NCBI GenBank assembly: GCA_903850335.1
Contig: CAINLJ010000254.1
Location: forward strand, 1 to 44,351
DNA length: 44,351 nt
Source of the DNA: an uncultured Bacteroidia bacterium
GTDB lineage: Bacteria; Bacteroidota; Bacteroidia; Bacteroidales; Prolixibacteraceae
Direction: 5' to 3'
Shown: piece after piece, positions 26,924-34,948 of the stretch
Numbering within the stretch: position 1 is the stretch's first letter
Layout of the letters: each line of letters opens with the position of its first letter
Made by a program: the position numbers and the translations under genes
The notes under the pieces: model-generated
Told to the model about the DNA's origin: nothing
Seen by the model: only the letters and a program-made list of their open reading frames with translations
Database searches by the model: none

Positions 26924-28216
26924 ATGAAGTATCTGATATCATTCTTTGTTATTTGTTTTGCGTTAATTGTGAACGCCCAAACAAAATCTATTAAACATTC
27001 TCCAATTCTTATTGAAACAGATCCGGGTAGCGTTGGGATGTCGTCCGAAAGACTCATGAGGATTGACCGGATGTGTACAGAGGCGGTTTCAAATGGTGAA
27101 GTTCCCGGAATTGTGGCATTAGTTTGCCGGAATGGTAAAATAGTTTTTTATAAGGCATTTGGGATGGCGGATAATGAGAAAAAACGGATTTTAAAACGAG
27201 ACGATATATTCAGAATAGCTTCGCAAAGCAAGGCAATCACTGCTACAGCTGTGATGATGCTATGGGAAGAGGGAAAATTCAAACTGGATGATCCGATATC
27301 ACGATATATCCCTGAGTTTAAAAGTCCTAAGGTGCTAAAAACATTTCTTTACAAGGATACAAGTTATACCGCAGTACCTGCCGCCGGCGAAATCACAATA
27401 CGTCAGTTATTATGTCATACTTCCGGTATTGGATATGGCATTATTGACAGTGACGAACGAATGAAAATGATTTATCAAAAAGCTGGCGTTACAGATCTCT
27501 TTACAACCGAAAGTATTTCAGTTGGCGAGAGCGTTAAGAAACTTGCAAAATTGCCGTTGCATGCCAATCCCGGAGAGAAATTCATATATAGTGAAGGGCT
27601 TGATGTACTTGGTTATTTGATCGAAGTTGTTTCAGGAATGCCGTTTGATCAATACCTTAGACGGCATCTTTTTGATCCTCTTGGCATGAATGATACCTGG
27701 TTTTACCTGCCTGTTGAGAAAACTGACCGATTAGTTAAGGTACAGCAAAAAAATGACAAAGGTGATTGGGTTCATTATCCAGTGACATTTTATGATCCTG
27801 ATTATCCAGTCAAAGGGAGTAAATCTTTCTTCTCAGGCGGTGCAGGCTTATCATCCACTGCCAAAGATTACGCCACTTTCCTTCAGATGTATCTTAATGG
27901 TGGTGAATTGAATGGAGTACGTATTCTTAGCCGGACAACTATTCAGACAATTCTTGAAAATCAGACGGGAACACTTTTTGGTGGTTCAGAGAAATTTTTT
28001 GGTCTTGCCTTCTCTGTTAACGCAAAAAAAGCCGAACAGGTTGGAGGATTAAGCAGTGAAGGAACATTTGAATGGGGTGGATACTTTAATACTCAATATT
28101 TTGCCGATCCCAAGGAGAAAATCATCGGTATATTAATGAAACAGACTCAGGGTCCGGTAAATGATAATACAAGTTGGAAATTCAGGGAAATGACCGGACA
28201 GGCAATTGATGATTAA
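26924..28216 (+). CDS. Exported serine hydrolase, class C beta-lactamase family
   Basis: 430 residues with a signal peptide (about residues 1-19, ending VNAQ). The penicillin-binding/beta-lactamase fold is shown by the nucleophile motif SxxK (Ser100-Lys103 in ASQSKAI), a YSEG motif in the position of YxN, and SGGAGLSSTAKDYATFLQ typical of the family's C-terminal half. Such enzymes include beta-lactamases, D-alanyl-D-amino acid hydrolases and esterases. The motifs do not tell them apart, and resistance should not be assumed. It is divergent from the TPR gene and may be co-transcribed with the small gene 36 nt downstream. Confidence 0.92.
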   Translation: MKYLISFFVICFALIVNAQTKSIKHSPILIETDPGSVGMSSERLMRIDRMCTEAVSNGEVPGIVALVCRNGKIVFYKAFGMADNEKKRILKRDDIFRIASQSKAITATAVMMLWEEGKFKLDDPISRYIPEFKSPKVLKTFLYKDTSYTAVPAAGEITIRQLLCHTSGIGYGIIDSDERMKMIYQKAGVTDLFTTESISVGESVKKLAKLPLHANPGEKFIYSEGLDVLGYLIEVVSGMPFDQYLRRHLFDPLGMNDTWFYLPVEKTDRLVKVQQKNDKGDWVHYPVTFYDPDYPVKGSKSFFSGGAGLSSTAKDYATFLQMYLNGGELNGVRILSRTTIQTILENQTGTLFGGSEKFFGLAFSVNAKKAEQVGGLSSEGTFEWGGYFNTQYFADPKEKIIGILMKQTQGPVNDNTSWKFREMTGQAIDD

Positions 28217-28252
28217 TAACAGTAAGAATATTCACATATAATCAGATTAATT

Positions 28253-28588
28253 ATGAAAACAAACACGTTGATTACTACAAGTACGAATCTGGAGGGTTAT
28301 AGAATTGTTAAACAGTTGGGCCTTGTAAGGGGAATTACAGTTCGATCCAGAAGCATATTAGGGAATATGGCTGGTGGATTTATGACAATTTTCGGTGGCC
28401 GAAGTGCAATATACACTGAATTATGTGAAAATGCACGTGAAGAAGCCTTGCAGTTAATGATCCAACATGCCAATGAATCAGGTGCAAATGCAATTATAAG
28501 TATGCGATACGACGCTAATGAAGTGATGAACGGACTTACAGAGGTTCTCGCATATGGGACAGCTGTTGTGGTAGAGAAAATAGATTAA
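28253..28588 (+). CDS. UPF0145 (YbjQ-like) protein
   Basis: 111 residues, the size of the YbjQ family. Family features are the N-terminal strand TNLEGYRIVKQLGLVRG, the helix ENAREEALQLMIQHANESGANAII and the terminal AYGTAVVVEKI. There is no signal peptide. The family is often labelled heavy-metal-binding, but its function is not firmly known. The stop is only 6 nt from the convergent histidine kinase gene. Confidence 0.93.
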   Translation: MKTNTLITTSTNLEGYRIVKQLGLVRGITVRSRSILGNMAGGFMTIFGGRSAIYTELCENAREEALQLMIQHANESGANAIISMRYDANEVMNGLTEVLAYGTAVVVEKID

Positions 28589-28594
28589 AACAAA

Positions 28595-29716
28595 TCATAG
28601 TGTAATAAAGAAGGTGGTTCCTTCTTTTTCTGAGGTTGTGAAATCCACCTCACCGCCAAGATATTGTTCACCTAAGATCTTCATGCTATATGTGCCCAAT
28701 CCCCGTTGGGCACCTTTAGTTGAAAATGAACGCATAAATACCTGAACTTCAATGTCCCTTGGTATATATTTACGGTTGTGAACAGAAAATCTTATTCGAT
28801 TATAAGGTTGCTGAATAGCAGATAATCTAACCTTGTCCCCTTCGTCACTTGCCTCAAGGGCATTTTTTATCATGTTGGTCAGAACACGTTTTAAAAGAAC
28901 AGGGTCACTTTCAAATTTGATTGATATCAGGTCTTCTGCAATTACAATATTTTTTCCTTTTGCTACGGCAAGAAAATTCAGTTCACTGGCAATATGGTGC
29001 AGAAATGATTCACTGTCAATAAGTTGTTTATCAACCATTAATTCCTGATTCTCAGCCTGGGTTAAGAGTCGTTGCATCCCTATCTCATCAATAATCTGCT
29101 GACACAGGGAAGCACCCATTTGCAAAAAATCCTGTTGTTCCTCCTTTTCAATGGATTCAAAGATTTCAAAGAAACCTTTCAAACCGGAGGCCGTATTCAT
29201 GATGTCGTGAAAAAATATTTTTTCGATGATCGCGCGCCGCTTCCGGTCTGTGATATCAATCAGAGAAAATATTGTAAAATTGGTATTTTCATGGACAAAA
29301 GGTGTAGCAGTAACTTCAACATCAAGGAAATTCTCTGCACCTTTAACAATTCGTCGGATCCTGCATTCTGAGGTAGTTTTTACCCCGGTCCTTTGACATT
29401 GAAGCATTGAGTTGATGGCCCCGCAATACCGGCAATGCTCTGAAGTACCACATCCACCTGGCTCTTCAAAAGAAAACCGGCAGTTAATCGCCTCGCCAAA
29501 ACGTTTTCCAAGAACTTCTTCAAGACTTTGAACCTGAAGGGTTTTCATTAAAATATCATTCGTATAAACGATTTGCCTGTCTTCATTTAAAATACAGAAG
29601 ATAAAGGAAAGAGAACAAAATATCTCATCAAGATAAGGTATCTTATCAAGACTTATATTGCTATTTATCACATCAATATAAGAGCTTCTTTTAGCTGGGG
29701 CAAATTTCGTTTCCAT
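28595..29716 (-). CDS. PAS-domain sensor histidine kinase with cysteine-rich PAS insert
   Basis: 373 residues, cytoplasmic, no membrane segment. A PAS domain (about 30-155) contains a cysteine-rich insert with Cys79, Cys89, Cys95, Cys98, Cys107 and Cys118; Cys89-x5-Cys-x2-Cys lies in GGCGTSEHCRYCGA. A dimerisation helix carries the likely phospho-acceptor His170 (FFHDIMN). An HATPase_c domain (about 260-373) has the N box NMIKNALEAS (Asn285) and the G2 box GLGTYSMK. I infer a soluble redox or metal sensor. No response regulator is adjacent, so it is an orphan kinase within this window. Confidence 0.9.
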   Translation of the reverse strand: METKFAPAKRSSYIDVINSNISLDKIPYLDEIFCSLSFIFCILNEDRQIVYTNDILMKTLQVQSLEEVLGKRFGEAINCRFSFEEPGGCGTSEHCRYCGAINSMLQCQRTGVKTTSECRIRRIVKGAENFLDVEVTATPFVHENTNFTIFSLIDITDRKRRAIIEKIFFHDIMNTASGLKGFFEIFESIEKEEQQDFLQMGASLCQQIIDEIGMQRLLTQAENQELMVDKQLIDSESFLHHIASELNFLAVAKGKNIVIAEDLISIKFESDPVLLKRVLTNMIKNALEASDEGDKVRLSAIQQPYNRIRFSVHNRKYIPRDIEVQVFMRSFSTKGAQRGLGTYSMKILGEQYLGGEVDFTTSEKEGTTFFITL

Positions 29717-29809
29717 ATTCCAATTAACTTTTAAAGAATTTTATTTCCCGTTTTTATCCATATTTTGCGATAAAGAATTTAGACTTTCTGCTAAGTTATA
29801 CAAAATTTA

Positions 29810-31087
29810 TTACTTTCCCATCATAGCTACTATGATTTCATCATTAACTCCTGCAGCATTAAGGATTCCAAGAGCATCAGGAGAAGTGTCAAAATTGCAT
29901 TTGGAAGTTTTAATTTTCTGCAGAATAATTGCATTGGAAAGCTTCATCTGAATTAATTTAATAATATCTTTATTGGTTAGTGTATTTGCCTGGTCTGCCT
30001 GTACAGCTTTTGTATCCTCCTCAATTTTCTTTTCTGCCTCGAAGGATGCTTTCTGTTCTACGATTTGCCTGGATATTTGTAAATCCTTTGCTTTCTTACA
30101 ATTTGTCATTGCAGAAGTAACTATATCTCCAGGATGCAGTTTGGCTGCTTCCTGAAAAAATTCAAGTGCCTTATCGTAATCCTCCTTAAGCAAAAAAGTC
30201 ATCCCAACATTGTAATAGGCATGAGACAATAATTTTTCCTTTATTTTAGTATCTGCCTTGCATTCCTGAAGGTTCTTTTTTGATATCTCAAATGCCAGAT
30301 CCAGATTGCCTGAATTTAGTGCCTGATAAGCTGCTTTTAAATTATGGTCTTTATTATCGTAAAAATATAATGTTCTTGGCTCGGACCATGGAAGAAACAT
30401 ACGATGTGCTACATCAGTAAAAGACTGGAATGCAAGGTTCTGAACATCGAATTCGGCTGGAGGGTCCGGGTATCCTTTTTCGGATTCATTGGTTCGTTCA
30501 GGGGAATAATCGAAGGGTTGGGAGGCAAAAATACGACCCGTGGCCAGATCAACAGCCTGAATAGAACCTCTGAGGAAAGCCCGTGTTCGTGAATAATATA
30601 CAGGAATTTCTATAGATTTTTTATCCTTATCCGTAATAGTCCTTTTTCCAGTCCTTCTGTCTACTTTGACATTGCAAACCTGCACTTTCACGATAACAAG
30701 TGCCGAAGGACCAAGAATTTTTCCGATTGCTGATGCACTTGTTTGATCAACAAACCCACTAAGCGTTAATTGGTGTTCAGCCAATATTGATGTAAGATGG
30801 GCCCTGTCGATAACTACAATATTATTCCTTATAAAATCACTTTGTATGGCATCAATAAGTTGATCTGAACACATTCCTGTTGCAGGGCCAAAAGCGATTT
30901 TTGATACTTTAATTCCAAGATCCGGTGGATGAGAAAGGGTTATTGTCACTTGAGGACAGACTAAACTTTCAAAAAATTGAGCCCGTGAAGATATTACCGA
31001 ACTGAAAATAAAGAGAAAGAGAAGAACTGCCGCTTTTGAATTTCTTGTTATAACAGTAATAATTATTTGTAAATCAGTATTTTTCAT
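29810..31087 (-). CDS. Exported CsgG-like/TPR protein
   Basis: 425 residues. An N-terminal signal or anchor (about 18-36, ending SRAQ) is followed by a CsgG-like domain (about 45-190), with NNIVVIDRAHLTSILAEHQ and SASAIGKILGPSALVIVKV. Two TPR-like units follow (about 240-335), then a coiled-coil stretch with many Gln/Lys/Glu and a small C-terminal helical domain (NKDIIKLIQMKLSN to the end). CsgG-like domains occur in secretion pores and in periplasmic assembly proteins. The role here is not known. It is separated from gnd by 187 nt holding a terminator. Confidence 0.82.
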   Translation of the reverse strand: MKNTDLQIIITVITRNSKAAVLLFLFIFSSVISSRAQFFESLVCPQVTITLSHPPDLGIKVSKIAFGPATGMCSDQLIDAIQSDFIRNNIVVIDRAHLTSILAEHQLTLSGFVDQTSASAIGKILGPSALVIVKVQVCNVKVDRRTGKRTITDKDKKSIEIPVYYSRTRAFLRGSIQAVDLATGRIFASQPFDYSPERTNESEKGYPDPPAEFDVQNLAFQSFTDVAHRMFLPWSEPRTLYFYDNKDHNLKAAYQALNSGNLDLAFEISKKNLQECKADTKIKEKLLSHAYYNVGMTFLLKEDYDKALEFFQEAAKLHPGDIVTSAMTNCKKAKDLQISRQIVEQKASFEAEKKIEEDTKAVQADQANTLTNKDIIKLIQMKLSNAIILQKIKTSKCNFDTSPDALGILNAAGVNDEIIVAMMGK

Positions 31088-31218
31088 ATTTTATATTTTT
31101 AATTAATTCTAATGGGTGGTATCTGAATATTTTCTCAGAATTTTGTATCTCTTTCCCTTTTATTGTTTATGAGCTTTTATAAAAGTAAAATTATAAAAAT
31201 TACTCAATCTTTTATCAA

Positions 31219-31258
31219 ATAAAAAGGCACCATAATCAGAAGATTACAGTGCCTTTAA
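31219..31258 (-). terminator. Intrinsic terminator downstream of gnd
   Basis: AAAGGCAC at 31223-31230 pairs with GTGCCTTT at 31249-31256, with a smaller AATC/GATT pairing inside the loop. On the minus strand the stem is followed by a T-rich run, as in a rho-independent terminator, closing the sugar-acid operon. Confidence 0.82.
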
Positions 31259-31274
31259 GTAGTATTTATCTCTT

Positions 31275-32723
31275 TTAAACTGAATAAGTTGTGGAGGCTG
31301 TATCTCCGCCACGGCCAGTCCAGTTGGTATGAAAAAATTGTCCCCGTGGTCTATCAATTCTTTCATAGGTATGAGCTCCAAAATAATCACGCTGGGCCTG
31401 AAGAAGATTTGCAGGTAATCTTTCACTTCGGAAGCCATCAAAATAAGTCAATGCTGTTGCCAGGCAAGGTGCCGGAACACCATGATTAACAGCGGCTGAA
31501 ACGACTCGCCGCCAACCTGCTTGCGCATTTTCAATGGTTTCCCTGAAATAATTATCAAGCAGTAAATGTTCTAATTGTGGATTCTTGTCAAACGCTTCCT
31601 TGATCTTGCCTAAGAATACAGAACGAATAATACAACCACCACGCCACATCAGAGCAATACCTCCATTATTTAAGTTCCATTTGTATTCCTTTGCTGCCTC
31701 ACCCATCAGATCGTATCCCTGTGCATACGAAATAATCTTTGCTCCAAGAAGTGCATCTTTTAAATCGCTCAAAAACTGCAATTTATCTCCACTAAAAAGC
31801 TTTTCCGGACCACTTAGAGCCTTGGATGCTTTAACACGAAGCTCCTTCTGGGCAGACAGGCAACGTGCAAAGACAGATTCCCCAATAAGAGTCAGTGGAA
31901 TTCCAAGGTCTAAAGCAGATACACCTGTCCATTTACCAGTGCCCTTTTGTCCTGCAGTATCCAGAATTTTCTCTACAAGAGCCTCTCCGTTTTCATCCCG
32001 AAAGCCGAGAATATCACGCGTTATTTCAACTAGATAACTGTCAAGATCTCCCTTGTTCCATTCTGCAAATACCTCATGCATTTCATCTGCCGACATGCCG
32101 AGTAATTCTTTCATCATCTGATAGGCTTCACAGATAATTTGCATATCTCCATATTCAATTCCATTGTGCACCATCTTCACAAAATGTCCGGCTCCATTTT
32201 CACCTACCCAATCGCAACAGGGTTCATCCCCAACCTTTGCAGCAACTGCCTGAAAAATAGATTTTACTGCCGGCCATGCTTCCGGTGAACCTCCAGGCAT
32301 CATTGAGGGTCCAAGAAGTGCACCCTCTTCGCCACCTGAAACACCGGTTCCGATGTATAGAAGACCTTTGCTTTCAACATAGGCTGTTCGTCTGATCGTA
32401 TCAGGGAAGTGGGAATTTCCTCCATCAATGATGATATCACCTTCCTCGAGATGAGGAATAATTTGTTCAATAAAATCGTCTACGGGGGAGCCTGCCTTTA
32501 CAAGCATCATCACCTTACGCGGTCGCTCAAGGCTGGCACATAGATCGGCGATGGAGTGACATCCAATGAAATTTCTACCGGCACCTCGGCCAGTCATAAA
32601 TTTATCGACCTTATCTATTGTGCGATTATACACGGAAACTGTGAATCCTTTACTTTCCATGTTTAACACAAGATTTTCTCCCATAACTGCAAGCCCAATC
32701 AGGCCAATATCTGCTTTCTTCAT
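31275..32723 (-). CDS. gnd: 6-phosphogluconate dehydrogenase (decarboxylating)
   Basis: 482 residues, full length for the long bacterial form. The Rossmann motif GLIGLAVMGENL (7-18) is followed by VYNRT, whose Arg suits NADP. GVSGGEEGA (127-135) and FVKMVHNGIEYGD (181-193; Lys183, Asn187, Glu190) form the active site, and the all-helical C-terminal domain is complete. It converts 6-phosphogluconate to ribulose-5-phosphate. No glucose-6-phosphate dehydrogenase gene lies beside it; instead it follows the sugar-acid genes, 81 nt after pdxB. This suggests that 6-phosphogluconate may come from gluconate rather than from glucose-6-phosphate (inference). Confidence 0.98.
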   Translation of the reverse strand: MKKADIGLIGLAVMGENLVLNMESKGFTVSVYNRTIDKVDKFMTGRGAGRNFIGCHSIADLCASLERPRKVMMLVKAGSPVDDFIEQIIPHLEEGDIIIDGGNSHFPDTIRRTAYVESKGLLYIGTGVSGGEEGALLGPSMMPGGSPEAWPAVKSIFQAVAAKVGDEPCCDWVGENGAGHFVKMVHNGIEYGDMQIICEAYQMMKELLGMSADEMHEVFAEWNKGDLDSYLVEITRDILGFRDENGEALVEKILDTAGQKGTGKWTGVSALDLGIPLTLIGESVFARCLSAQKELRVKASKALSGPEKLFSGDKLQFLSDLKDALLGAKIISYAQGYDLMGEAAKEYKWNLNNGGIALMWRGGCIIRSVFLGKIKEAFDKNPQLEHLLLDNYFRETIENAQAGWRRVVSAAVNHGVPAPCLATALTYFDGFRSERLPANLLQAQRDYFGAHTYERIDRPRGQFFHTNWTGRGGDTASTTYSV

Positions 32724-32804
32724 CTTTTAAAGTTTTCTGGTAATATTTTTTGTTTTAATGATTATTTTTTAAAATTTTCTTGTTACTACTCTGAATTACT
32801 CATT

Positions 32805-33926
32805 TTAAAGTCTGAATCCTAATTGATTAAGCTTGTGAATAGCTTTTAAATTGTTGATTTTACAAAAAATTCTAAACATTGGGAATTCTCGTCGGACAGG
32901 ATATTTACCACGTTGGTATTCAAATGTTTCCACAGATTCCCTTAAACGTTTATCATCTTGACGAATATCATAGGTAGACAAAATTGCCTCTGTGAGAATC
33001 TGCTGTATCGTTTTTCCTGTACCATCTATGAATATATCCAACTCTGAGGGCATTTCAACACCTGAGCATTTCCAGTTATTCAGTCCCAATTTAAAAAACT
33101 TACTTATAGCTCTCACACTCATGGTTGTTCCATTGGCCTTTCCGTCCCTCGAATATCCCGCAATATGAGGTGTTGCTAAATCTACGAGACCCAGCAACTC
33201 TAAATCGATTAATGGCTCATTTTCCCAACAATCAATTACAGCTCCAGAAATCTTGCCAGACCTTAATGCTTTTTTCAACGCCTCGGTATCTGTAACTTCT
33301 CCACGACATGAATTGATAATAATAGGAAGCTTTTTGACAGAAGAAAAAAATTCATCGTCTGCCAGATGGAATGTTTTATCTGCTCCTTCTAAATTTAGCG
33401 GAACATGCAGTGAAATAATATCTGCCTCTTGAATAATCTCTTTTAATCCAACAAACCCCTTAATGCCTTCGGCTCTTGCCCGGGGGGGATCATTGAGAAG
33501 AACCTTCATTCCGAGGATTTCGGATAACCGGGCCACCTTTGATCCTACATTCCCGACGCCAACAATTCCAATTGTTTTGTCCTTCAGGGAAAATCTTTTC
33601 TTTTCAGCCAGAACGATCAAGGCTGATGCAATATATTGTTCGACCGACTTTGCATTGCATCCCGGTGCGTTAGTCCAGTTTATTCCTGATTGCCCGCAGT
33701 ATGTTGTATCAATATGATCAAAGCCAATAGTCGCTGTAGCTATGAATTTAACCTTCGAACCAGACAGTAATTTCTCATTACACTCTGTTCTCGTGCGTGT
33801 GATCAGTGCGTTTGCGTCTTTGACATCCGATGTGGTTATTTTATCTCCAGGTAAATAAACAACCTCAGCATAAGGTTCCAAGGCCCCTTTTATATATGGA
33901 ATTTTATCGTCAATGATGATTTTCAT
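32805..33926 (-). CDS. pdxB: 4-phosphoerythronate dehydrogenase
   Basis: 373 residues, a D-2-hydroxyacid dehydrogenase with the PdxB layout. The start MKIIIDDKIPY and the segment ATATIGFDHIDT are PdxB-like, the Rossmann motif is IGIVGVGNVGSKVA, and the catalytic part contains NSCRGEVTD, WENEP and TPHIAGYS. The C-terminal dimerisation extension (about 300-350, with TYDIRQDDKRLRE) separates PdxB from other 2-hydroxyacid dehydrogenases. The enzyme oxidises 4-phospho-D-erythronate in pyridoxal-5-phosphate synthesis. Its place between the Gfo/Idh gene (10 nt) and gnd is unexpected for a cofactor gene, unless it supports another phosphorylated sugar-acid oxidation. Confidence 0.93.
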   Translation of the reverse strand: MKIIIDDKIPYIKGALEPYAEVVYLPGDKITTSDVKDANALITRTRTECNEKLLSGSKVKFIATATIGFDHIDTTYCGQSGINWTNAPGCNAKSVEQYIASALIVLAEKKRFSLKDKTIGIVGVGNVGSKVARLSEILGMKVLLNDPPRARAEGIKGFVGLKEIIQEADIISLHVPLNLEGADKTFHLADDEFFSSVKKLPIIINSCRGEVTDTEALKKALRSGKISGAVIDCWENEPLIDLELLGLVDLATPHIAGYSRDGKANGTTMSVRAISKFFKLGLNNWKCSGVEMPSELDIFIDGTGKTIQQILTEAILSTYDIRQDDKRLRESVETFEYQRGKYPVRREFPMFRIFCKINNLKAIHKLNQLGFRL

Positions 33927-33936
33927 GGCGTAAGTG

Positions 33937-34941
33937 CTAATAATTCAGGTCTTTATGGTAAAAACTATAAACCATCTCATCCATTACCTTGCTTGTTCGT
34001 GCTCCTGTAACTCCTGTTGAAGGAGATTTACCTTCGCCTCGCAGGGAAGCCACTACCTTTTCCATAAGATAGCTTTGGACATGTTTTGGCCTTTCAAACG
34101 GAAATTCAGATCGACCTGACCTATTTTCAAGAATAACAGGAACCGATTTAAACGTTGAGAAAATTATTTTTCCCTGATCACCAATTATCTCTACTTCGTC
34201 AAGAATATTTCTTTCCGAGGTTGTAAAACACCAGGTTCCTGTACCAGCAACACCCGTTTGATGTATCCAATTGGCAGCTACAAGATCTTCCGCATTATAC
34301 CGATGCGCCTGATTTAATGCGTTCGCCCTTACTCTTTCGATAGGACCAAAGACAAAATCAAGAAAATCAAGAGTGTGCGAAGCAAGATCGAAGAGCAAAC
34401 CGCCTCCGGATATTTCGGGACGATAGCGCCAGGGTGCAACTTTATTTTCGGCCTCACTTTCCAAAGGGGAATAAAACCTGACATTAACCAAACGAACGGA
34501 TCCTACAGCTAACGACTCAACCAGTTCCTTTACCTTAAGAAAAGCAGGTAAAGTTCGTCTGTAATAGGCAGTATATAAAGGAATTCCCGTTTCTTCGGAA
34601 ATCCTTATCATTTCACTGCATTCAGAGTAATTTCTTGCCATAGGTTTTTCAACATAGACCGGCTTTCCAGCACGCATCGCTTTAATCGCATATTCGTGAT
34701 GCGCATCTGGTGGTGTAGCAATGTAGACTGCGTTTACTTCGGGATCATTTATAAGTTCGTCTGCATTTGAATACCATCTGGGAACATTATGACGCCTGGC
34801 ATAGTCTTCAGCAAGTGTTGCATTTCTGCGCATCACAGCTACAAGGCTGGAATGAGGAGTCAATTGAAGAGGAGGCCCACTTTTAACCTCAGTTACATCT
34901 CCGCACCCTATTATTCCCCACCTAACTTCTTCTAATACCAT
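33937..34941 (-). CDS. Gfo/Idh/MocA-family oxidoreductase
   Basis: 334 residues. An N-terminal NAD(P)-binding domain has GIIGCGDVTE near residue 9 and the family motif EKP in VYVEKPMARN near residue 97. The C-terminal alpha/beta substrate domain has SGGGLLFDLASHTLDFLDF, where the Asp and His usually take part in catalysis. Members oxidise or reduce sugars, inositols or sugar acids. The start lies 7 nt after the LarA-like stop, so the two are probably co-translated. Its substrate is likely a sugar acid or derivative from the locus, but the sequence does not identify it. Confidence 0.93.
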   Translation of the reverse strand: MVLEEVRWGIIGCGDVTEVKSGPPLQLTPHSSLVAVMRRNATLAEDYARRHNVPRWYSNADELINDPEVNAVYIATPPDAHHEYAIKAMRAGKPVYVEKPMARNYSECSEMIRISEETGIPLYTAYYRRTLPAFLKVKELVESLAVGSVRLVNVRFYSPLESEAENKVAPWRYRPEISGGGLLFDLASHTLDFLDFVFGPIERVRANALNQAHRYNAEDLVAANWIHQTGVAGTGTWCFTTSERNILDEVEIIGDQGKIIFSTFKSVPVILENRSGRSEFPFERPKHVQSYLMEKVVASLRGEGKSPSTGVTGARTSKVMDEMVYSFYHKDLNY

Positions 34942-34948
34942 ACTTTAG

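Noticed and set aside
26924-28216. Antibiotic-resistance beta-lactamase
   Set aside because: The fold is shared by many esterases and peptidases; the motifs do not establish beta-lactam hydrolysis.
31289-32137. Plus-strand ORFs of 66-150 residues opposite gnd
   Set aside because: They are antisense to a full-length, well-conserved enzyme and show no family features.
32805-33926. Generic D-lactate or phosphoglycerate dehydrogenase
   Set aside because: The C-terminal dimerisation extension and the N-terminal MKIIIDDKIPY are PdxB features.
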